A DNA stretch of 64,000 nt from G020353115 sp964640125 (GTDB lineage: Bacteria; Bacteroidota; Bacteroidia; Bacteroidales; VadinHA17). The stretch is from positions 38,888 to 102,887 of the forward strand of contig CAZXGG010000002.1 of NCBI GenBank assembly GCA_964640125.1, read 5' to 3'. The notes beneath the pieces were generated by a model, which searched no databases, was not told where the DNA came from, and worked only from the letters and a program-made list of their open reading frames with translations. Numbering within the stretch: position 1 is the stretch's first letter; every line of letters starts with the position of its first letter. Shown here one piece after another: positions 32,446-40,774 of the stretch. The translations under genes and the position numbers were made by a program.

Positions 32446-33657
32446 TTAAAGCATTTGGTTCTCTTTTTTTTTCAACAGGCTGGCAATTGCGATCCAGGCC
32501 ATGGTTCCTGAAGCAAGCTCAACCACTGATTCATCGATATCAAAGGTTGGAGAATGAAGCAAGGGAGCAACCTTCACACCTGGTTTTCTCACCCCGATCC
32601 GGTATAATGTTGCCGGGAAAACCCGGGCGAAGTAAGCAAAATCTTCGGAACTCATTCTCAGGTCCAGGTTAACAATGTTTTCTTTTCCTGCATACATGGA
32701 TGCAGATTCCCGTGCTGTTGCAGTAACCTCGCGATCGTTTGTCAGGAACGGGTACCCGGCAGCCACACGGAACTCACACGATCCGCCTTCTTTCCTGGCT
32801 AATTTTTCTGCAGTTTCTCTCATGATGCGGTGTGCTTCCTTACGCCACTCCTCGTTGAATGTGCGGAATGTTCCTTCTATTGTGACTTCCCCGGGGATGA
32901 CGTTGGTGGCACCCTGAGCCAGGAACTTTCCGAAAGAGAGGATGGTTGGTACACCTCCTGATTTTTTTTCATCGATCAACTCTTTCAGGGCAATGACGGT
33001 TTTTGAGGCAATCAGGACACTATCGGTTGTCTCTTTCGGGAAAGCAGCATGCCCTCCTTTCCCCCTTATGGTGATGTATAACTCATCGTTTGAAGCCATA
33101 TAGATACCGCTGCGAAAGCCAATTTGTCCCGTTTCCAATTCAGGTGCAACATGCTGCGCAATGATTGCGTGAGGTCGGGGATGTTGAAGTGCCCCCTCGT
33201 CAAGCATTCGTTTTGCACCACCGGGAATAAGCTCTTCACCCGGCTGAAAAACCAGCAGAACGGTTCCTTCAACCTCATTCCGGATCTCGTTTATTATCCT
33301 GGCACTGCCCAACAGGCAGGAGACATGTACATCATGACCGCATGCATGCATTACCCCGTCATTTTTCGACCGGTAGTTCACCCGGTTCGCTTCTGAAATG
33401 GGAAGAGCATCCAGTTCGGCTCGCAACGCAATAACCTTACTTTCAGGATTGTTCCCCTCGATTGTACCGATGATTCCGGTTCCGGCAATTCCAGATTGAA
33501 ACGGGATATTCATGGTTCTCAGCTCTTCGGCAATGAATTCTGATGTTTTCCACTCCTGGAACGACAACTCAGGATACATGTGAAGGTGTCTCCTGATCCG
33601 GATAATCTCTTTTTGGTATTTCCTGGCAAGGGTTTTTATGGTTTGCGTTGTGATCAT
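32446..33657 (-). CDS. M20-family amidohydrolase (aminoacylase/hippurate hydrolase-like)
   Basis: A 403-residue di-metal peptidase of the M20D group. Metal and catalytic regions: MHACGHDVHVSCLLG, FQPGEELIPGGAKRML, HVAPELETGQIGFRSG, the lid-domain GGHAAFPKETTDSV, and C-terminal MSSEDFAYFARVFPATLYRIG. RRHLHMYPELSFQEWKTSEF at the N-terminus is diagnostic. Relatives remove N-acyl groups from amino acids (hippurate, N-acetyl amino acids, or indole-3-acetyl conjugates); the substrate is not fixed by these motifs. No signal peptide, so it is cytoplasmic. The gene is followed by ferredoxin 78 bp away. Confidence 0.93.
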   Translation of the reverse strand: MITTQTIKTLARKYQKEIIRIRRHLHMYPELSFQEWKTSEFIAEELRTMNIPFQSGIAGTGIIGTIEGNNPESKVIALRAELDALPISEANRVNYRSKNDGVMHACGHDVHVSCLLGSARIINEIRNEVEGTVLLVFQPGEELIPGGAKRMLDEGALQHPRPHAIIAQHVAPELETGQIGFRSGIYMASNDELYITIRGKGGHAAFPKETTDSVLIASKTVIALKELIDEKKSGGVPTILSFGKFLAQGATNVIPGEVTIEGTFRTFNEEWRKEAHRIMRETAEKLARKEGGSCEFRVAAGYPFLTNDREVTATARESASMYAGKENIVNLDLRMSSEDFAYFARVFPATLYRIGVRKPGVKVAPLLHSPTFDIDESVVELASGTMAWIAIASLLKKKENQML

Positions 33658-33724
33658 TGCGATGGGTGTGTTTTATGGGATTTATCCAGCCGGAAACTAT
33701 ACGATAAAACTCAAACGGGCTGCA

Positions 33725-36700
33725 TTAAAAATCGAGGTTCAAAGAGAGGTAGAAGATGCGGGGAAGAAGAACATCACTTTCGATTCCCCATGCCCAGTCA
33801 GCCCGTATAAAATATCCGAAAAGCTGACTCCTCAAACCGCAACCAAAACCATATACAAAGGGATCCCGGTTTGTCTTGATCGTGACCGTTATCGGACCAT
33901 TTTTTATCTCCTCCTTGTCATAAGCATTCGAGCCTGCCCATGGATGGGTACCACTCCAGGCTGTACCAACATCTGCAAAACCAACAATCTGAAAATTGGA
34001 GAGAAAGTTGGAACCGATCGGATGATTGGCAAAATAGCGGATCACAGGCCATCGGATCTCACTGTTTATCAGCACAAAATTGTTCCCATTACGGATGTTT
34101 TGAATGAATCCCCGCATGTTGGTTGCCAGGGTCTGAAAAGCATAATTCTGGCTGGCGTCAACTGGAATGGACTTGTCAAAGGGATTATCCCTGTATTTCT
34201 TATTCAAATAGTAAATCCAGTTATCAACACTTCCCAGGTAATAGATCAGCTTGCTATGGCCGAACGATGTACTGGCAGCAAAACGGTTAGCCCAGATCAG
34301 ATCACGATGTATTTTCTGGTAATGCCGGATATCCGCTCCCAATACAAAAAGATCGGATTTTCTCTGCTCCAGCTGATAATAAAATTCACCGAAGATCTTA
34401 TACCGCGTACCGTTGTAAATATTAAGCCCCTTGTACCGGGTATTGTCAAAAATATATTCTGCTTTTAGCCCTGCCCAGGTTCGGTAAAAATTTTCTTCAT
34501 TGAGTGTTCTGGTTGAGGTAGCCAGGGACACATTCCGGTCTCTCCGGATCTGGATGGTCCCTTTCAAAGCCTTTACCTGGTTAAATGGGTATCGCAGGGA
34601 AAAATAGAGTTCGTTGGAATGTACTTTGATTAATGTGGATTCTGTAGTGGAGTATTCTGCCAGGGCATTGAATGCCTGGCGATGAAATATCAATTGCTTG
34701 TCATACCTCCCTTTCAGGCTTTCAATACTGATCAGGTATTCGTTGCTGTCAAAATTACCGGCAAACCTGAAACCTCCGGTGATCTTAAAATCCTCAAACA
34801 GATCATTCGCGCCCACTTTGAACAGCATATTTAATCCCGGATTATAGTAAACCGACCCACCGGTAAAGGTTTGATAGGAGTTGTTCAGGAAACTGAAATC
34901 AACCTGCGTGGTAAAATAATTGGTATAGAAAGCGGTTTCATAAATTCTGATATTTGGCAGCTCCAATTCTCCCGTATCAAGATCAATGTCACTATACTCA
35001 TTCAGGAGCAGCTGGTTGTAATAGTTCTTTTTTTCCTCCTCGAAAATGTAATTGTTGATATCGATCAATTCATCTTTTGCAAAGTATGCATAAAGCGGTT
35101 TGGTTAGTGTATCCCTTCTCAGTTTGTCCTCCCGGATCAACTTCTGCCGGATTTGCTCAATACTATCTGCTTCGTGAAGTTCACGCGTCCTGACCTTTCG
35201 GAATGCAGTGTTTTTCAAGGGTTGAGAAATCAACCCCGGATCGTTAACAAGCTGGTCCTTGTACATGTAATACCTGCCGTTCGAATAGATAATCTCACTA
35301 TAGGTTCCTGGATTCTGAGAATAATCCTGTTCCAGGATATTCCTTTCATAGTTGGTTAGGGGATAGGATTCGGCAAAATAACGGTAATGTGTCGTGGTGT
35401 CGATGTAACTGATGGCACTGTCAAATTTAGCAACATAACGGTTCAGAATGCCATTCTGATCGTTCAGGTAGAGGAAGTTGTTATATTTTATTTCAGCCGG
35501 CTGCAGCTTATCAATGTATTTTCCCTCTCTCAGGCGGGTAAGATAGGGTGACCTGTTTTTATAATCATACATAAAGAGATCGAAGGCAAGTCCGAATTTT
35601 TCAGACAGATCCTGATCAAAATCAAGGGTATCATGAAGCCTGTTTGAACTGAAAATAATCGCTTCGGAGTTATGGATAAACCGGGGATGGAAATCATCAG
35701 CCAGATCCCGGGTGATCTGCTCATTTGTACCAGAAGCAATGTTGTGTACGAACAGATCAGTTATGCCTTCTTTTATGGCGGAAAAGACAAAGAGTGTCCC
35801 GTCATGGGAGTACGAAAAATCGAGGATCTTGTCGAAATACAAGAGATTTTTTCGTTCAGTCTCACGAGTGGATAACCGGTAGAGATACTGCGCAATAGCT
35901 CCTTTTTCTTCCGTAATGAAAGCAAGGAGTTGCCCGGAGGGGTGCCACGCGATGATCGGATAAGAATAATCGGTAATCTGATCAATCTTAGGCTCTTTCT
36001 TATAAATCTTCTTATGCTTGCCCGTCAATTCGTCATAGAGCCATATTTTGTATTGCCCCGATTCATTGGTTGAATAGGCTATATACCGGCCATCCGGGCT
36101 GATCTTTATCTCCTTATAAACCCTTGACTTTTTGGGTTTTTCAAGGAGAGGAGCACCTTCCGGCATGTTCCGGTTTTCATTGACATCCTTGTAAAGATCC
36201 TGGTAATATGCAAGCCATTCCCTGGAAAGTTCCTTGATTTTAAAACCCAAAACATAAAGGAACCCGTTGTTCACATTCTTGTTTATTCTTGTCAGATAAA
36301 TGATGTTTGGAATGATCGCTTCACCATACTCTTCTGCCAGGTATTTCCAGAACGAGTGCCCGGCATAGACTGCCTCTTCACCAGTTAACCGGTTGAACCG
36401 TTTATACTTTCCGGAAAGAATCCCATCCTTGATCCGGTTTTCAACTTCATAATCCCAGGGATTGGAAAGATAGGATATCAAGCCCTTATAGTACCAGTCT
36501 GGCAGGTTAATTAACGTGGAGTTTGCCACCCTGTCCTTCACATCACCACTGTACAACATCTCGTAGATCAGTACCTCAGCAATTGCAGAACTGATCTGCT
36601 GTTCAAATTTTTTATGATCTCCCTCAAAATATAAAATGACCTTGTTCTTGATGATTTTTGTTACACCCCCTGTGTTGAACTCCTCATTGCCTGCAATAAG

Positions 36701-37030
36701 GCCTATATTGCTCTGTTTGAAGTCGGAAAGCTTGTTGTAGATGATGAAGATCAATCGCTTGTCCAAATAGTAATCAAAATAATCTTCCAGCTCGATGATC
36801 CGCTTCTCTGCATACTTGGCGGTGTATTCAGCTAATTCTCTCCCATACTCATTGAAGTAGGCATCAAATTTCTCAAACCGGTAGTATGACCAATAAAAAT
36901 CCCAATATTGAACCCGGTTTTTTCCAAAATCCATTTGAAGACCATTGTAAAATTGTCCAACAGCCTTATTCCCTGCCAACAACAAGAAAAATCCTAAACA
37001 GAAGATGTATTTGACGTGGCCGATCCTCAT
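33725..37030 (-). CDS. Large outer-membrane protein: peptidase-like, TolB-like propeller, barrel
   Basis: A 1101-residue exported protein. Start chosen at 37030 (MRIGHVKYIFCLGFFLLLAG), a good signal peptide; the longer frame to 37120 adds 30 residues in front of it. The first ~270 residues resemble a gluzincin peptidase-MA region, but where HExxH would be it reads SAIAEVLIYEML, so catalysis is unlikely. About 290-480 hold TolB/PD40-type blades (KISPDGRYIAYSTNESGQYKIW, AWHPSGQLLAFITEEK, SYSHDGTLFVFSAIKEGITDLF). The last ~400 residues are alternating beta strands ending in SLNLDF, as in BamA/TamA-like barrels. A role in envelope biogenesis or surface-protein quality control is plausible but not shown. 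Confidence 0.8.
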   Translation of the reverse strand: MRIGHVKYIFCLGFFLLLAGNKAVGQFYNGLQMDFGKNRVQYWDFYWSYYRFEKFDAYFNEYGRELAEYTAKYAEKRIIELEDYFDYYLDKRLIFIIYNKLSDFKQSNIGLIAGNEEFNTGGVTKIIKNKVILYFEGDHKKFEQQISSAIAEVLIYEMLYSGDVKDRVANSTLINLPDWYYKGLISYLSNPWDYEVENRIKDGILSGKYKRFNRLTGEEAVYAGHSFWKYLAEEYGEAIIPNIIYLTRINKNVNNGFLYVLGFKIKELSREWLAYYQDLYKDVNENRNMPEGAPLLEKPKKSRVYKEIKISPDGRYIAYSTNESGQYKIWLYDELTGKHKKIYKKEPKIDQITDYSYPIIAWHPSGQLLAFITEEKGAIAQYLYRLSTRETERKNLLYFDKILDFSYSHDGTLFVFSAIKEGITDLFVHNIASGTNEQITRDLADDFHPRFIHNSEAIIFSSNRLHDTLDFDQDLSEKFGLAFDLFMYDYKNRSPYLTRLREGKYIDKLQPAEIKYNNFLYLNDQNGILNRYVAKFDSAISYIDTTTHYRYFAESYPLTNYERNILEQDYSQNPGTYSEIIYSNGRYYMYKDQLVNDPGLISQPLKNTAFRKVRTRELHEADSIEQIRQKLIREDKLRRDTLTKPLYAYFAKDELIDINNYIFEEEKKNYYNQLLLNEYSDIDLDTGELELPNIRIYETAFYTNYFTTQVDFSFLNNSYQTFTGGSVYYNPGLNMLFKVGANDLFEDFKITGGFRFAGNFDSNEYLISIESLKGRYDKQLIFHRQAFNALAEYSTTESTLIKVHSNELYFSLRYPFNQVKALKGTIQIRRDRNVSLATSTRTLNEENFYRTWAGLKAEYIFDNTRYKGLNIYNGTRYKIFGEFYYQLEQRKSDLFVLGADIRHYQKIHRDLIWANRFAASTSFGHSKLIYYLGSVDNWIYYLNKKYRDNPFDKSIPVDASQNYAFQTLATNMRGFIQNIRNGNNFVLINSEIRWPVIRYFANHPIGSNFLSNFQIVGFADVGTAWSGTHPWAGSNAYDKEEIKNGPITVTIKTNRDPFVYGFGCGLRSQLFGYFIRADWAWGIESDVLLPRIFYLSLNLDF

Positions 37031-37158
37031 TACATGTCTACACTTAATATCCTCAGCTTGAGATCCGGTTTTAATGGATTGCCTGAATTTCCTGACATTT
37101 AAAGATAAAATAAAATCCATTTAACAGTGTAAAATTATTTATAAATTGCAAACTTTAT

Positions 37159-37166
37159 TAATTTTG
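37159..37166 (+). promoter_or_regulatory. Putative -7 box (TAATTTTG) for the DUF1573 gene
   Basis: Full TAnnTTTG match 38 bp before the start codon. No clear -33 TTTG is seen. It lies in the divergent region with the 1101-residue protein gene. Confidence 0.45.
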
Positions 37167-37203
37167 ATCCGTTAAAATTATTGATCGATAAATAGCAAAC
37201 ATT

Positions 37204-38307
37204 ATGAAGAGAGTTATTATAGGATTGGTTTCTTTGATAATAATGGGAAATTCAGGAGTCCTGTTTTCCCAGCAAAAGAATGCATCGTTGTCATTTGATA
37301 AGGTGCAGCACGATTTTGGTAAGATTGAAGAGAGCGCTGGGCCGGCAACCTGTACATTTGTTTTTACCAATACAGGAAGTGTCCCGCTGATTATTAACCG
37401 CGTTGTTGCATCCTGTGGCTGTACTTCACCTGACTGGTCTAAAGAACCGATAGTCCCGGGTGGAAAAGGATTTGTGAAAGCGACCTATAATCCCAGAAAC
37501 AGACCCGGCAAATTCAATAAAAGTGTGAATGTCTTTTCAAATGCAGAACAACCCAATGTTGTTCTCAGAATAATGGGTGATGTTAATCCAAGACCCAGAA
37601 CAATAGAGGATGATTACCCCTATATCATCGGCGGGATGAGGTTTAAGTCCAATCACCTTGCATTTATTAAAGTGAAGGAGGGACAGCAAAAAACCATATT
37701 GATGGAAATGGTCAACGTTTCAGACCAACCCCTGTCGGTTACTTTTGAAAGAGTTCCTGCCCACCTTACCCTGAAAACCATACCTGAACAGATTCAACCC
37801 AATGAAAAAGGAGCTATCGAGGCAACGTATGATGCAGGGAAGAAGAATGATTGGGGATTTGTAATTGATCGTGTGAATGTATTGCTGAATGAGGAGGCTT
37901 TGAAGAACAACCTTCTTACCATTTCTGCAACGATTGAAGAAGATTTTACCGGTTTAACCGAAGAGGAGCTAAAACAGGCACCTTCGATCCAGTTTGATAC
38001 GAAAACCTTCGATTTTGGAAAAATAGCCCAGAAAAGTTCAGTTTCCCACGAGTTCCAGTTTACCAATACAGGGAAAAGCAATCTTGTCCTGCGAAAGATC
38101 TCTTCGAGTTGTGGATGTACAGCAGTGATCCCGAAAGAAAAAGTGATCCCGCCGGGACAATCCAGCTCGATTAAAGCTACGTTCAGTGCCGGAACAAGAC
38201 GTGGAAAACAGAATAAAAGTATTACCATCATTACCAATGATCCGAAAAACGCAACTGTAATCCTTCGGGTTACCGGTGATGTGGAAGTCACTTCTTCGAA
38301 CGACTGA
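37204..38307 (+). CDS. Exported protein with two DUF1573 domains
   Basis: A 367-residue protein with signal peptide (about 1-22, ending VLFSQ). Two DUF1573 (Ig-like) domains are seen at about 28-130 and 262-362. Each has DFGKI followed by FTNTG, a double-cysteine core (ASCGCTSPDWSKEPIVPG and SSCGCTAVIPKEKVIPPG), and KGTFxARxRPGKFNKSVNVFSN-like or ATFSAGTRRGKQNKSITIITNDP tails. A third, less conserved Ig-like module lies between. DUF1573 proteins are common in Bacteroidetes periplasm or surface; function unknown, perhaps adhesion or scaffolding. It stands alone with its own promoter and a short gap to meaB. Confidence 0.9.
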   Translation: MKRVIIGLVSLIIMGNSGVLFSQQKNASLSFDKVQHDFGKIEESAGPATCTFVFTNTGSVPLIINRVVASCGCTSPDWSKEPIVPGGKGFVKATYNPRNRPGKFNKSVNVFSNAEQPNVVLRIMGDVNPRPRTIEDDYPYIIGGMRFKSNHLAFIKVKEGQQKTILMEMVNVSDQPLSVTFERVPAHLTLKTIPEQIQPNEKGAIEATYDAGKKNDWGFVIDRVNVLLNEEALKNNLLTISATIEEDFTGLTEEELKQAPSIQFDTKTFDFGKIAQKSSVSHEFQFTNTGKSNLVLRKISSSCGCTAVIPKEKVIPPGQSSSIKATFSAGTRRGKQNKSITIITNDPKNATVILRVTGDVEVTSSND

Positions 38308-38360
38308 TTTGTTCTATGCTTCAATAGAAAAAGTAATTTCGTAGTTGCAAAGTCGTTAAC

Positions 38361-39440
38361 ATGGTTAAAAAGACCAAAAGTGCATTGCATCTCAGTAATG
38401 GTGTGGATAAACCTCCTTCCCTCAGTAACGATGCGGTTGAAAAGTTCAAAAAACAGCGAAAGAAAAACCTGTCACCGGAGGACTATTTCACCGGTATCCG
38501 GGAGGGCAACAGAATTGTTCTTAGTCAGGCGATCACATTGATTGAAAGCAGTTTGTCCGAGCATCAGATCCTGGCCAGGGAAATCATTGAGAAGTGTCTG
38601 CCCTTCAGTGGAAAGTCGATCCGTATAGGAATTACCGGTGTTCCGGGTGTTGGTAAAAGTACCTTCATCGAATCGATGGGCAGACGCGTTACCGGACGAG
38701 GGAATAAACTGGCTGTGTTGGCCATTGACCCCAGCAGCAGCCGGTCAAAAGGAAGTATCCTGGGCGACAAAACCAGGATGGAGGAACTCTCCGCTGATCC
38801 GGATGCCTTTATCAGACCATCACCTTCTGCAGGATCCCTTGGAGGTGTTGCCAGGAAAACCAGAGAAAGCATTATCCTTTGTGAATCGGCAGGATTTGAT
38901 GTCATTTATATTGAAACCGTGGGTGTCGGACAATCGGAAGTTGCTGTACATTCAATGGTCGACTTTTTTCTGTTACTGATGCTTGCCGGTGCCGGTGATG
39001 AACTTCAGGGTATTAAACGGGGTATTATGGAAATGGCAGACGCCATTGCGATTACAAAAGCCGATGGAACAAATAAGAAATTGACTGAGCAGGCAAAAAG
39101 AGAATACCAGAATGCACTGCATCTGTTCCCACCTTCCGGCTCTGACTGGACTCCCAAAGTATTAACCTGTTCCGCCCTGACACACGAAGGCATTCCCGAA
39201 ATCCTCGATACCATCCATGAGTATTGTGACCTTACCCGGGAGAACGGATACTTCCAGACGAAACGCCAGGAACAGGCAAAATACTGGATGTATGAAACCA
39301 TTGATGAGCGGTTGAAACATGATTTCTATAACCACAAGAAAATACGGGATATCCTTTTCAGCTACGAGGAGAATGTCCTGAAGAGAAACATCAGTCCCTT
39401 TTCAGCAGCGAACGATCTGTTGGATGCCTATAATCATTAA
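38361..39440 (+). CDS. meaB: Methylmalonyl-CoA mutase-associated GTPase
   Basis: A 359-residue G3E GTPase that guards and reloads the B12 cofactor of methylmalonyl-CoA mutase. It has the P-loop ITGVPGVGKSTFIESMG, AIDPSSSRSKGSILGDKTRM, RPSPSAGSLGGVARKTRE, VIYIETVGVGQSE (switch/Walker B), and AITKADGTNKK as the NKxD-type base motif. The N-terminal ~50 residues are longer than usual and lysine-rich. The mutase genes (mutA/mutB) are not in the window, though the carboxyltransferase at 12412 belongs to the same propionate pathway. The gene was once called argK; a LAO transport role is outdated. Confidence 0.94.
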   Translation: MVKKTKSALHLSNGVDKPPSLSNDAVEKFKKQRKKNLSPEDYFTGIREGNRIVLSQAITLIESSLSEHQILAREIIEKCLPFSGKSIRIGITGVPGVGKSTFIESMGRRVTGRGNKLAVLAIDPSSSRSKGSILGDKTRMEELSADPDAFIRPSPSAGSLGGVARKTRESIILCESAGFDVIYIETVGVGQSEVAVHSMVDFFLLLMLAGAGDELQGIKRGIMEMADAIAITKADGTNKKLTEQAKREYQNALHLFPPSGSDWTPKVLTCSALTHEGIPEILDTIHEYCDLTRENGYFQTKRQEQAKYWMYETIDERLKHDFYNHKKIRDILFSYEENVLKRNISPFSAANDLLDAYNH

Positions 39441-39500
39441 AAAAGAATCGTTGTTATTCCCCCAATTGCACCCTGATTTCATTTTTACCGGAGTTTTTTA

Positions 39501-39508
39501 TATGTTTG
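39501..39508 (+). promoter_or_regulatory. Putative -7 box (TATGTTTG) for the TlpA-like gene
   Basis: Full TAnnTTTG match 33 bp before the ATG at 39542, giving a leader of about 27 bases. No convincing -33 element. Confidence 0.45.
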
Positions 39509-39541
39509 CCGACTTATTTATTCACTTAAAAAATTACAGGA

Positions 39542-40633
39542 ATGAGAAAATTATTTTTTGCTGTTGCTTCTGTACTGTTAGCTATTTCATGTACTTCTGA
39601 ATATACAGTTACCGGGACATTGGAGGGAGATGCTGAAGGGAGAATCTATCTTGAAAAAAGAGAAGCCGGAGAATGGATCATCAAGGATACGGCTGATCTG
39701 GTTGAAGGAAGCTTTACACTAACCGGTATGGTTGAATTTCCGGAAATGTGGTACCTGAGCATGGAGGGAAAACGAGGAAAACTCTTGTTCTTCCTCGAGA
39801 ACTCGGATATAACCATTACAGGACATACCGATACGCTTTACAGGGCAGAGATAAACGGTTCAGCTACCCAGGATGAGTATATTGCTTATCAGGAAGAGAT
39901 GAACAAAATTTATGAGAACAGGCGGACACTGTACTATAAAATGAACGAAGCAAGGGAAGCAGGTGATCAGGAAAAAGCCAGTGAACTGGAAGCTGCTATG
40001 GATGATATCTATGAACAAGCCATGGCGTTCCAAAGGGCTTATGTGAAAGAGAATACATCGTCATTTATTGCACCAATGATTCTGAGGGGCCTGGTTTATT
40101 ATATGGAGGGAGAAGAACTGGAATTCTACCTCGACGCATTTGACAAGTCACTGAGTGTTGTCCCTACTGTGGGTGAACTGAGAGAGTATGCAGAGATCAT
40201 GAAAACCGTTGCAATAGGACAACCGGCACCTGATTTTACCCTGAATGATCCCGATGGCAATCCGGTAACCCTTTCATCTTTATTCGGTAAGATTCTGTTG
40301 ATTGACTTCTGGGCATCCTGGTGTGGCCCATGCAGACAGGAAAATCCTAATGTAGTTGCTGCCTGGCAGGACTATCATGAGAAAGGATATGATGTGCTGG
40401 GTGTTTCGCTTGACCGGTCGGATGCCAGGGATGATTGGTTGAAAGCAATCGAAGATGATCAATTGACCTGGACACACGTATCTGACCTTAAATACTGGGA
40501 TTGTGAACCGGCTAAATTGTATGCTGTCAGGGGAATCCCCGCCAACTTCCTGCTCGACAGGGAAGGGGTGATTATTGGTAAAAACCTTCGGGGAGATGAC
40601 CTTCGGGCAAAATTAGCCGAATTGCTCGACTAA
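39542..40633 (+). CDS. TlpA-like thioredoxin lipoprotein with DUF4369 domain
   Basis: A 363-residue lipoprotein: MRKLFFAVASVLLAISC is a signal II peptide with Cys17. Residues ~20-120 form a DUF4369 beta domain (YTVTGTLEGDAEGRIYLEK), 120-220 are helical, and the C-terminal ~140 are an AhpC/TSA-thioredoxin fold with WCGPC (C261, C264) after FGKILLIDFWAS, a GVSLDRSDARDDW strand and the cis-proline loop GIPANFLLD. It probably reduces or isomerises disulfides in the periplasm, as ResA/TlpA relatives do for cytochrome c or other exported proteins. It is monocistronic, ended by a strong terminator. Confidence 0.92.
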   Translation: MRKLFFAVASVLLAISCTSEYTVTGTLEGDAEGRIYLEKREAGEWIIKDTADLVEGSFTLTGMVEFPEMWYLSMEGKRGKLLFFLENSDITITGHTDTLYRAEINGSATQDEYIAYQEEMNKIYENRRTLYYKMNEAREAGDQEKASELEAAMDDIYEQAMAFQRAYVKENTSSFIAPMILRGLVYYMEGEELEFYLDAFDKSLSVVPTVGELREYAEIMKTVAIGQPAPDFTLNDPDGNPVTLSSLFGKILLIDFWASWCGPCRQENPNVVAAWQDYHEKGYDVLGVSLDRSDARDDWLKAIEDDQLTWTHVSDLKYWDCEPAKLYAVRGIPANFLLDREGVIIGKNLRGDDLRAKLAELLD

Positions 40634-40665
40634 AATCCTGCTCTGATACATCCATTTCACAGTTG

Positions 40666-40706
40666 AATACATGAATCTGACGGTTCATGTATTTTTGTTT
40701 TTTTTC
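40666..40706 (+). terminator. Intrinsic terminator after the TlpA-like gene
   Basis: AATACATGAA (40666-40675) pairs exactly with TTCATGTATT (40684-40693), loop of 8, followed by a T-rich run to 40706. Confidence 0.8.
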
Positions 40707-40774
40707 TTGTATATATTGATCGATTTTTGTTCATGTGAAACTGTATCGCACTTGCTGATCAAACAAAAATCATC

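Noticed and set aside
33638..34468. 276-residue plus-strand frame antisense to the 1101-residue protein
   Set aside because: It is entirely antisense to the C-terminal barrel of a well-supported gene, has no signal or domain, and its codon pattern mirrors the opposite strand.
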